DNA of 64,000 nucleotides from Ahrensia sp. (GTDB lineage: Bacteria > Pseudomonadota > Alphaproteobacteria > Rhizobiales > Rhizobiaceae): assembly GCA_002698425.1 (NCBI GenBank), contig NZXU01000106.1, positions 5,447 to 69,446 on the forward strand, given 5' to 3'. Positions 38,421-45,800 of this stretch are shown here, piece after piece (within the stretch, counting starts at the first letter, position 1; each line of letters starts with the position of its first letter). The notes under the pieces are model-generated. The model was not told where the DNA came from, searched no databases, and saw only the letters and a list, made by a program, of their open reading frames with translations. Position numbers and translations under genes: made by a program.

Positions 38421-38993
38421 ATGTTTCACAGTTCGTGGTTGTGCTATGTGGTGCAGACCCGCTCAAATACGCAGTGCCGCCGTGTCGATCGGGCAGAGGT
38501 GCGTTGCCTAGCTCTTGTTGCGCTCGCCGTGCTGTTCGGTCTGTGGCAGATTGCTCGCGTCGTGCCTGCCGTGTACAACGAACGCATTCAACTCATTGCT
38601 GAACAGACTGCGACGGTGCGGACTGTCGAGGCTCAAGCGCTGGAGCCAATCCACGGCAATGTGCACCGAGACGGAATCGCCGGTCGGGTTCAATGGACTG
38701 AAGGCGGCGTCTTGAACGAAGCGGTGGCAACTGTGCGCCGTCCAGCAGACGCTGGGGAGGGGGTGCAGATTTGGGTTGATCACCACGGTGATGTCGCCGA
38801 ACCTCCCCCGACGAAAGGTGAAGCGCGTGGATACACAGGCGGGGTGGTCCTCGCTGCGATCTTCGGTGTCTTTCTCTGCGGCGTCGCGGCGTCGGTCATC
38901 GTCCGGCGCGTATGCGATTACGTGCGAGACCGTGCTTGGGAGCGCGCGTTACGACGGTTGATCACCGACGACGGGTGTCTCGGCCAGGGGTGA
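38421..38993 (+). CDS. Rv1733c-like two-segment membrane protein
   Basis: 190 residues with a membrane segment at about 28-47 (preceded by a basic R-R-V-D-R motif), an extracytoplasmic part of about 90 residues rich in V and T, and a second membrane segment at about 140-162, followed by a basic tail. Order and motifs (RVDR before the first helix, IWVDHHGDV in the loop, paired prolines before the second helix) match the mycobacterial Rv1733c-type proteins, whose function is unknown. The ribosome binding site is weak, so the start is uncertain. Confidence 0.7.
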   Translation: MFHSSWLCYVVQTRSNTQCRRVDRAEVRCLALVALAVLFGLWQIARVVPAVYNERIQLIAEQTATVRTVEAQALEPIHGNVHRDGIAGRVQWTEGGVLNEAVATVRRPADAGEGVQIWVDHHGDVAEPPPTKGEARGYTGGVVLAAIFGVFLCGVAASVIVRRVCDYVRDRAWERALRRLITDDGCLGQG

Positions 38994-39215
38994 TGGCTGC
39001 GGTACGCGAGCGACGACGTTGTGCCCGGACGGCTCGGTGAGCTCTCGATGGGGGGCGATCGGTCAGCTGTTTGCAGCTACGTGTCACTGGGTGTGGCGGA
39101 TGCCCGTGGATCGGATGACATGGCTGGGCGCAGTGAGGCCAGCTGTCCCCTCGCGGGCACAAGCCCGCCCGGCTGACTGGGTTGTTGAGCGCGGGCGGGC
39201 GCCGCCGTCGGGACA

Positions 39216-40223
39216 TCAGGTCAGAAGCTCGCGCAGGGCGGTGTCGATGAATTCTTGGTCGCCGGGGTTGATAGGTGCCATATGACCCCAGACAGTGGGA
39301 ATGGGGCGGGACTCGGCGTGAGGAATGCGGCTGGCCTCGTACTCACTATCGATCGGGGGGAAGTAACGGTCGGTCTCGGCGTTGAGGATGATGGTCCGAG
39401 CTTTGATTGCGCCCAGCGCGGCATCGAAGTCACCGTCAAACGCCGGATGATCGCTGAGGTCGTTGTTCCACCAGGTCCACAGCTGGGCGAGTAGATCATT
39501 GACATCGCAGTTGAGGTAGAAGGACTCCCAGAAGAGTTCGATGAACTGCTCAAGGTTCTCTGCCCCGAGCGACTTGTATACGCCCTCGCGGTAGAAGGGT
39601 TCTGAAAAACCCCAGCCGGCATAGATCGCCGCGAGGGCTCGAATCCCGTCGATGGGGGGTCTATCGGTGTAGAAGCCATTTTCGTAAGCAGCGTCATTGG
39701 TAAGGGCGGCCTTCAAGCTGGCCAAGAACGTCCGGTTGTAGACTGCGGTTCGCGCGGAACCTGAAATGGGTGCGATGGCCTCAACCATGTCCGGGTAAGC
39801 AGCCGCCCATGCGTAAGACTGGGAGGCGCCCATCGACCAACTCGACACGAGGCGAATGCGCTCGATACCGAATCGCTCCGTGAGCAGGCGGTGCTGGGCT
39901 TCCACGTTGTCATAGGTGGTAATCCGAGGAAATCGGGCTCGATCGTACGGGGCAGGTGTATTACTGGGGGAGGATGACACCGCGGCCCCAAACTGATTGG
40001 GGATTACGATGAAATACTTTTCGGGATCCATCGCGCGGCCAGTTCCCGTCATCGTCTCGGCGACGCTGAGCGGCGTTCCGGAGAACCACGTGGGGCACAG
40101 GATCACATTGTCGCGTGCAGCGTTCAACGAACCCAGCGCAACGAATCCCAGCTTTGCTTCGGGCAGCGTCACACCTTTCTGCAGTGGGAACCGCCCTAGA
40201 TCGAAAAACTCGTACTCTGACAC
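39216..40223 (-). CDS. MetX-like alpha/beta-hydrolase
   Basis: 335 residues from the GTG at 40223, preceded by AAGGAG seven bases away. Alpha/beta-hydrolase fold related to homoserine O-acetyltransferase: NVILCPTWFSG, the nucleophile serine in SSWSMGASQSYAWA, the acid in ETDRYFPP and the histidine in TVWGHMAP. Several residues expected for true homoserine acetyltransferases are not obvious, so it may be an esterase or amide hydrolase. It lies 80 bases downstream of an NCS1 permease, probably in one unit, suggesting it acts on the imported compound. Confidence 0.78.
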   Translation of the reverse strand: MSEYEFFDLGRFPLQKGVTLPEAKLGFVALGSLNAARDNVILCPTWFSGTPLSVAETMTGTGRAMDPEKYFIVIPNQFGAAVSSSPSNTPAPYDRARFPRITTYDNVEAQHRLLTERFGIERIRLVSSWSMGASQSYAWAAAYPDMVEAIAPISGSARTAVYNRTFLASLKAALTNDAAYENGFYTDRPPIDGIRALAAIYAGWGFSEPFYREGVYKSLGAENLEQFIELFWESFYLNCDVNDLLAQLWTWWNNDLSDHPAFDGDFDAALGAIKARTIILNAETDRYFPPIDSEYEASRIPHAESRPIPTVWGHMAPINPGDQEFIDTALRELLT

Positions 40224-40303
40224 TTTGCAGCTCCTTGTCGGCAATTCGGTTATGTTGGAACGGGTATCACGCTGGCTGACTTGTCTCGGAGCAGGCGGAT
40301 CGC

Positions 40304-41893
40304 CTACGAGGTCACAGGATCAAACGCGACAGTATGGTGTCGGTGATGCTTATGGGCAGCCAACAGCCAGTAGGCGACCATCGCAACCAGAAACGCGATG
40401 AGCCAGTTGAAGTCGTACAGCGGTCGAAGGATGGGAATTAGTCCATCGGGCGGGAACGGACCTGTCTTTACACCGTCCGGCCCGATCGTCGAGTAGGCAC
40501 CGCCGACAGCGAAGACAACGCCGATAGCGGTGGCGATCACGGCACGGATATTCCAACCGTTGTTGAAGTGGTAACAACCGTTGAACCTGAACAGTTCGGG
40601 AACGTTGAGTTCGGTCCGACGCACGAGCCAGTAGTCGGCCACGAGAACGCCGCCGACTGCTCCCATGACCCCTCCATAGAAACCTAGCCACACAAAGACG
40701 TAAGACTCTGGGCTGGCGAGGAGCTTCCATGGAAGAACCAATGTGCCCAGAGCAACGGTCACGAGGACGCCACGGCGGAAGTTGAGGACCTTGGGTAATG
40801 CGTGGGTGAAGTCCAAGGCGGCACTGACTAGGTTTGCAGCCATGTTGACCTGGAAACTAGATAAGACGATGATGAGGGCTCCCACAATTACGGCGAGGCG
40901 ATTGTCAAAGTGCGCCACCAAGGCATCAGGGTTCCAGAGCAGAGATGGGTCGACCGAATAGCGCTCAGCGGCAAGTGAAGTCGCCAGAATTGCCATGAGC
41001 GAGACGACTAACATGGTGGCGGGAAGGCCCCAGCTCTGGCCGCGCCGTTGCGCCTGCTGATTCTGCGCGAAGCGGGTGAAGTCGGGCATGTTCAGCGAGA
41101 GGGTGGACCAGAAGGCGATGTTGGCCATCAGGCTGATGGGGAAGACGACGAACCAGAATCGAGTGCCCCAGCCCAGTTCTGAGGGCTGAAGCATGACCGG
41201 TCCTAGGTTGCCGCCGGTTTGAATGAGCAGAACCACAATGAGGACGGCAGCGGCCCCGATGACGACCGGTGCGGCGATTGCCTGAAACCTTCGCAGTGAG
41301 TCAAATCCTTTGGCTATCACGGCTACCTGCGCGATGACGCAAGCGAGATAGCAGGCCAGCGTCGTCAGAGGCACAATGCCGATCGGGCCGAGATCGACCG
41401 GCGTAGCCTCAGACCACACCGGGCCTATGGCCGCGCCGAGAGCGAGATTGAGCCCCAGGCCGCCGAACCACGTTTGGATGCCGAACCAGCCGCATGCAAC
41501 GAGCCCCCTCATCACCGCCGGCAAGTTCGCTCCGCGTACCCCGTAAGCTGCCCGAGCGAATACCGGAAAGCTGATGCCGTGTTTGGCCCCGGCGTGACTG
41601 TTGAGCAACATGGGAATGAGGATGATCAGATTCGCCAGGACAATGGTGAAAAGGGCTTGAATCCAGTTCATACCCAGAGCGATAAGCGATGCTGCAAGTG
41701 TCCAGGTAGCGGCGTTCATGCACATCGCCACCCACAGCGCCAAATAGGATCTGCTGCTCCATAATCGTCGCGATGGCGGGATTGGTCGTAAGTCGTCGTT
41801 ATAGAGCGTGTCATCGACTGCATGCCCGTGCGCGTCAAGACCCAAGCGGTCTGGGTCAGCGTCGCGATAATTACTCGAGATGTCTGGGGACAA
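40304..41893 (-). CDS. NCS1-family permease (allantoin/hydantoin/uracil type)
   Basis: About 529 residues from a TTG at 41893 preceded by GGAGA at good spacing; the frame continues upstream, but without membrane or family character, so the start is an estimate. A cytosolic N-terminus (NDDLRPIPPSRRLWSSRSY) leads into about twelve membrane segments, including WFGIQTWFGGLGLN and GVLVADYWLVRR, typical of the plant-like allantoin/uracil/hydantoin branch of NCS1. It differs from the CodB-like permease at 19,466. Probably co-transcribed with the MetX-like hydrolase. Confidence 0.87.
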   Translation of the reverse strand: MSPDISSNYRDADPDRLGLDAHGHAVDDTLYNDDLRPIPPSRRLWSSRSYLALWVAMCMNAATWTLAASLIALGMNWIQALFTIVLANLIILIPMLLNSHAGAKHGISFPVFARAAYGVRGANLPAVMRGLVACGWFGIQTWFGGLGLNLALGAAIGPVWSEATPVDLGPIGIVPLTTLACYLACVIAQVAVIAKGFDSLRRFQAIAAPVVIGAAAVLIVVLLIQTGGNLGPVMLQPSELGWGTRFWFVVFPISLMANIAFWSTLSLNMPDFTRFAQNQQAQRRGQSWGLPATMLVVSLMAILATSLAAERYSVDPSLLWNPDALVAHFDNRLAVIVGALIIVLSSFQVNMAANLVSAALDFTHALPKVLNFRRGVLVTVALGTLVLPWKLLASPESYVFVWLGFYGGVMGAVGGVLVADYWLVRRTELNVPELFRFNGCYHFNNGWNIRAVIATAIGVVFAVGGAYSTIGPDGVKTGPFPPDGLIPILRPLYDFNWLIAFLVAMVAYWLLAAHKHHRHHTVAFDPVTS

Positions 41894-42429
41894 GGATGTT
41901 CTCCATCCGAGAGAAGTTGGGAGTTTGGCGTCATCGGTGCGTTGCCCTACCAGGGCTGGTGCACTACGTCCACGAGTAATCTGGCATGAAAGATGTTGTC
42001 CAACAGGATGATACTGTGAGCCTTCGTGTGGGCAGGCCGAGTGCACAAGCTTGTGTGAATTCGCGCCTATCTCGATCCATCAAGTAGTCAGCATTGAAAC
42101 ATCTGCACTGCCGCCTGTGATGACATGTACGTCCCTAGGGCGGCCTGCTCGGTTCGTGTCCTATGCGGATTCGGTATTCATCGGCCTGTCCTTTCGAAGT
42201 AGGGCTGTAGCGGGATACGGTGCCCTCAGGGGTGTAGTCGCCGTCCTCGCCAAATGGAACCGCCTGTGGTGAATAGTATCTAAGGTGCGAAAGTGCGTCC
42301 AGCGTTGGGCGATGTTTGTTAAGAAGGCAACCTGACCCGCAGCTTGAGCGAAGTTCCCGCTGCCCAGCAAGGTTGACTTCGATACGCGCATCGAAGCCCT
42401 GGAAGGTGGGCGTGGCGCGATGCTCCAGC
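41894..42429. other. Region without an intact gene
   Basis: Upstream region of the permease and the trailing part of the decayed desulfhydrase-like gene. Short open frames on both strands lack family resemblance. Promoters for the permease unit should lie near 41,900-42,050. Confidence 0.4.
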
Positions 42430-42868
42430 GCTAACCATGTTTCCGACAACCTGGGGATATGAGACAGGTTGCCAATGTCGCCGGTGTGAAGAATTGTGAC
42501 GTTGCTCCCTCGTGGAAGCCGTCCGGTTCTCGGGTGGTCGAAAATGCCCGCTAGCTCTGGCCAGTGTAGACCGGGCCGACGAAGACACCTTCGGTCCGTG
42601 CGAATTCACGAATAGCTGCCGATCTCTCTGCCGAGGCGACCGCGTAATCGCTACCGATGAAACGCTGGTCGATGTCGAACTCATTTCGGATAGCCGCATC
42701 GTCGGGAATAGCATCGTCCCACGGATTGCCGTTGACGTTGACGAGATGAGTTTCGACACCAATGGTGTGATTCAGGAGATAGTTGCCGCGCAACTCGTTG
42801 AGCTGCCCGTGATTCGGGACGTTGCGTGTCAACACAAGAATGGCCGTGTCAGGGTATCCGTGACCTGT
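42430..42868 (-). pseudogene. Remnant of a D-cysteine desulfhydrase/ACC deaminase-like PLP enzyme
   Basis: On the minus strand the pieces TAILVLTRNVPN and ELRGNYLLNHTIGVETHLV resemble the middle of this family (the GNLLLDRLLGA region); after an apparent internal deletion comes REFARTEGVFVGPVYTGQS, the ARTEGI-DPVYTGK motif, then a stop, and in another frame RTGRLPRGSNVTILHTGD, the family's C-terminal HTGG motif. The N-terminal third with the PLP lysine is absent, cut off at about 42,868 where plasmid-type sequence begins. Identification rests on motif memory, not on alignment. Confidence 0.55.
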
Positions 42869-42873
42869 GTCAC

Positions 42874-43455
42874 GTGACGAAAGGGCGCACCTGCTACCCG
42901 AGCACCCAATACGCCTGGCTCGTCGACTACAGCGGACACGATGAGGACCAGATCGTCTACGCCGCCGGCGAACTCGCCTGTACGGTCTGCTACCCCTCAG
43001 CCCCAGTGGAAGTCCTTGCCCGCGTAGGCGAAATCCGCCGGCCCACCGACCTTGAGCGCGAACAACGCGCCGCCGAGAAGACCGCTAAGCACGCTGCGGC
43101 CGCCGCAGCCGCCGTGGTCAACCCCGCCACCGGCAAGACGCTCTTCAAGACCGAACGCGCCGCAACCAACGTGATCGCCTCAGCACTGGACAGCCTGCAC
43201 TGGTACGGCGACGACCACCCCTCCGCGGGTGAATGGCAGCGCACCGTCGATACCACCGTCGCGGCCCTGGCCGCCAAACTCGGCCGCGACGCCGACGCCA
43301 TCATGACCGAATGCCGCCAACGTGCCGACAAGAAGTTCGCCGGCACCGCCCGCAAGACGTTGCGAGAACTCAAGCGCCAGCGCGGCGACATCATCGTCGA
43401 AGACCTCATGCCAGGCCTGCAGGCCTGGATCGAGCAGAACGGCATCCCCGCCTAA
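42874..43455 (+). CDS. Plasmid-type cysteine-rich protein, probably truncated at its 5' end
   Basis: 193 residues from a GTG at 42874; no ribosome binding site precedes it and the sequence just upstream belongs to the decayed enzyme on the other strand. An N-terminal cluster of metal-site-like residues (H, C in GRTCYPS, then CTVC) is followed by an alanine-rich helical part (AAAAAAAVV) and a basic C-terminus. I do not recognise the family. Base composition and codon use switch here to the style of the rest of the right-hand block. The C-terminal TAA overlaps the ligase stop on the other strand. Confidence 0.55.
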   Translation: MTKGRTCYPSTQYAWLVDYSGHDEDQIVYAAGELACTVCYPSAPVEVLARVGEIRRPTDLEREQRAAEKTAKHAAAAAAAVVNPATGKTLFKTERAATNVIASALDSLHWYGDDHPSAGEWQRTVDTTVAALAAKLGRDADAIMTECRQRADKKFAGTARKTLRELKRQRGDIIVEDLMPGLQAWIEQNGIPA

Positions 43456-44420
43456 AACACTGTGGGCAAACGGGTTTCGCTAACGTGGACCGAGCGCAGC
43501 CCTTTCCAGCTCGCGTGGCGAAGACCTCGCCCCGGGGCCCACTCGCGGAAGGCCACCTCGCCCACGTGATGCGGCCTCACCCACCGCCAACCCTGCTGTT
43601 CACCAGGATTCACCACCGGGGGCACCTCGCACACAAGCGGATGCAGCGCCTCGAACAGCTGCCGACGCATCACTGCGCTAAACCCCGTGCCGACCTGGCC
43701 GACCAGCTCCAAGGCGCCATCGTCGCGGTACCCGGCCACCAACAACGCTCCAACCCGCCCAGGCGGTCCGGCGAACGCCACCAATGCAAGCTCCGCTGTC
43801 TGCCGCACAGGGCTTTTCACCCACCAGGGCGAGCGACCCTCCCGATAAGGGGAGTCCACCCTCTTCGAGACAATGCCCTCCATCTGGTGCTCCCGGGCCA
43901 CCTCAAGCATGTCCGCAGCCGGCACACCGAAGAACGCTTTCGGCACCGTCAACACCCCAGGCTCATCGGACACCAACGACTCCAGCGCCTCGCGTCGCTT
44001 CACGTACGGCTCGCCAGTGAGATCACGCCCGTCGGCCGAAATGACGTCAAAAGCCATAAGCCGCACAGGAACCTCACGCAAGAGGGTGGGTCCAGGCCGC
44101 CGCTGCTGCGGCCAGCGCCGCTGCAACCGCGTGAATGACGGGCGTCCCTGCGTATCGAGCGCGACGATTTCACCGTCCAGCACCACCGACCGAGCGCCGA
44201 CGACCTGACTCACGGAAGTCAATTCCGGGAACGTACGGGTGATGTCAGCGCCGTTCCTGGAGAAGATCAGGACCTCGCCACGGTCGGCGATCAATGTGGC
44301 CCGCTGGCCGTCGAACTTCCATTCCACCGCCCACTGGTCGCCAGTAGGTGGGGGACCGAGGGTGGCCAGCATCGGCGCCGGCGTCGCCCGCCGGCGCACT
44401 ACAGAACGCGCAGCGGCCAC
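43452..44420 (-). CDS. ATP-dependent DNA ligase
   Basis: 322 residues from a GTG at 44420, just an adenylation domain plus OB-fold domain. The AMP-accepting lysine is Lys35 in EWKFDGQRATL (motif I); other nucleotidyltransferase motifs are visible (SRNGADIT, VLDGEIVAL, LMAFDV, MEGIVSKR and WVKSP). Size and composition fit the LigD-ligase-domain and LigC group of mycobacteria, which act in nonhomologous end joining and base repair. No Ku or polymerase domain is encoded nearby. Convergent with the preceding gene. Confidence 0.9.
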   Translation of the reverse strand: MAAARSVVRRRATPAPMLATLGPPPTGDQWAVEWKFDGQRATLIADRGEVLIFSRNGADITRTFPELTSVSQVVGARSVVLDGEIVALDTQGRPSFTRLQRRWPQQRRPGPTLLREVPVRLMAFDVISADGRDLTGEPYVKRREALESLVSDEPGVLTVPKAFFGVPAADMLEVAREHQMEGIVSKRVDSPYREGRSPWWVKSPVRQTAELALVAFAGPPGRVGALLVAGYRDDGALELVGQVGTGFSAVMRRQLFEALHPLVCEVPPVVNPGEQQGWRWVRPHHVGEVAFREWAPGRGLRHASWKGLRSVHVSETRLPTVF

Positions 44421-44483
44421 CTATTGACGCTACCCACCGCCAGCCGAACCTGGTCTGCGCTTCGCAGCGGGCTAAATCCCAGC

Positions 44484-45302
44484 TCACCCGGTCGAGCGCC
44501 CCGAGGCGAAGTCGAAGTCGATCAGCACATCAGGGCCCTGGACCCGCCGCACCCCGTCCCACCGTCCACGCGTGCGCAGCGTCCCGCGGCCGTCGCCGCG
44601 GTTGAAGATCGCCGCCGTCGTCATGCTGGCCAGCAGCCCGTTGCCCAGCGTCGCGGTGTGCACGACGCGTTCGAGCACCCACGCTGGGGACATGTCATCC
44701 GCCGAGGTCAAAGCGGTGGGCGGGGCGATCGGCGTCCCCACCACGAGGTTGATGCCGGCCGACCGACTCACACGCAACCAGCGCGCCAACTCCTGCGAGC
44801 GCGCCCAGATGCCGTCACGGTCTTCGACCAGCACCACCGTCGTCGACGCCTGATGGCCGTGCTCACGCGCGTCCTCGATGTCGCGCGCGCCGATCGACCG
44901 GAAGAACTCGTACCGCGACTGCAGCAGCTCGTCGACGAATGCGGCCAACTCGCCGCCGTCGACCCGGCGGTGCGTCACCTGTAGCTGCACGTCCTCGCTC
45001 GCGCAGAGCACCAACTCGAGGTCACTCGGAGCTTGCCCGGCGGCGAGCCCGGTGGCCAGCACGGCCAGCAGGGACGACACCTCATCGCCGACAACGACGC
45101 AGTGTGGACCGCTCCCGCCGCGGCTCTCCCACTCCAGGTTCACCTCGACCGCCTGGCCGTCGAGGCCAGTGCCGAGAACAGCTGTCAGCGGCCGCCGGAT
45201 CCGCCCGTGCGACACCTGCCGCAGAGCGCGGGTGTAGGACGTGCCCGGATTGGCTGCCTGAAACTCACGCGCAGCACGCTTACGGGACTCGTTGTCAGAC
45301 AA
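44484..45302 (-). CDS. FtsK/EccC-related protein with degenerate ATP site
   Basis: 272 residues from a TTG at 45302 supported by GGGAG. The N-terminus has KRAAREFQAANPGTSYTRAL, a short motif shared with the protein at 48,279 (KNAARAYQ, then PYTEALRAV). The rest follows the FtsK/SpoIIIE/EccC ATPase layout: a strand leading to the P-loop position (CVVVGDEVSSLLAVLATGL), a segment resembling the arginine-rich helix (SRYEFFRSIGARDIEDAR), and a Walker-B-like TTVVLVEDRDGI. The P-loop lacks the GKS/T lysine, so ATP hydrolysis is unlikely. Function unknown; perhaps a regulator or scaffold of a transfer or secretion ATPase. Confidence 0.65.
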   Translation of the reverse strand: MSDNESRKRAAREFQAANPGTSYTRALRQVSHGRIRRPLTAVLGTGLDGQAVEVNLEWESRGGSGPHCVVVGDEVSSLLAVLATGLAAGQAPSDLELVLCASEDVQLQVTHRRVDGGELAAFVDELLQSRYEFFRSIGARDIEDAREHGHQASTTVVLVEDRDGIWARSQELARWLRVSRSAGINLVVGTPIAPPTALTSADDMSPAWVLERVVHTATLGNGLLASMTTAAIFNRGDGRGTLRTRGRWDGVRRVQGPDVLIDFDFASGRSTG

Positions 45303-45765
45303 GGGAATCTCCCATCCAAAGTCGTTTCCTCCGCGTCGCCCACATCTGCGCGGAAGTGCCTTTGCTGGGTAGCTACACGGAACCCGTGGGGTCTTGTCCC
45401 GGACTGGAGTGACTGTCCGATGTGGGCGGGTGCAGTCGATGCCGGGATTCACGCCACCGCGTGCGGCGATACGCAGAGTCTAGGGCCGGCGCTGGCACGA
45501 AGAGGTGGCCGCCGCCCAGGAATCTGAGCGGGAAATGGTGCGCCCCCAGCCGCAGGGGGGGGAGGAGCGGCCAGGGGCGCGGTGACGTCCTCCGGGGGGC
45601 GAGGACGTGCCTCCACGCTAACAGCGGCCAGAGCCAAAATCCGGCCCCGAAACAGCCCGTTCCCAGGACCAACCGCAGGCCAGGGAACCTGCCGCAAGCT
45701 CGGCGACGGAAACCGCGCCGCCGGCAGGTACTTCTCCATCGAACGACCACAGAAGGAGAAACCCG
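45303..45765. promoter_or_regulatory. Divergent region upstream of the ADP-ribosyltransferase gene
   Basis: No convincing gene. Includes a G/C-rich foldback (about 45,540-45,580) and a perfect inverted repeat ACGTCCTC (45585-45592) and GAGGACGT (45601-45608) with an 8-base spacer, a plausible operator. An AAGGAG is located at about 45,753-45,758. Confidence 0.5.
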
Positions 45766-45798
45766 GTGTCCGGCGACCGCGACGCACCCCAGCACTGA
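45766..45798 (+). CDS. Ten-codon upstream reading frame (possible leader peptide)
   Basis: GTG at 45766 encodes V-S-G-D-R-D-A-P-Q-H and stops with TGA at 45796-45798, two bases before the ATG of the large gene. A strong AAGGAG sits about eight bases before this GTG, while the large gene's own ATG has no ribosome binding site. This suggests ribosomes load on the mini-frame and reinitiate on the next ATG. Confidence 0.45.
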   Translation: MSGDRDAPQH

Positions 45799-45800
45799 CC

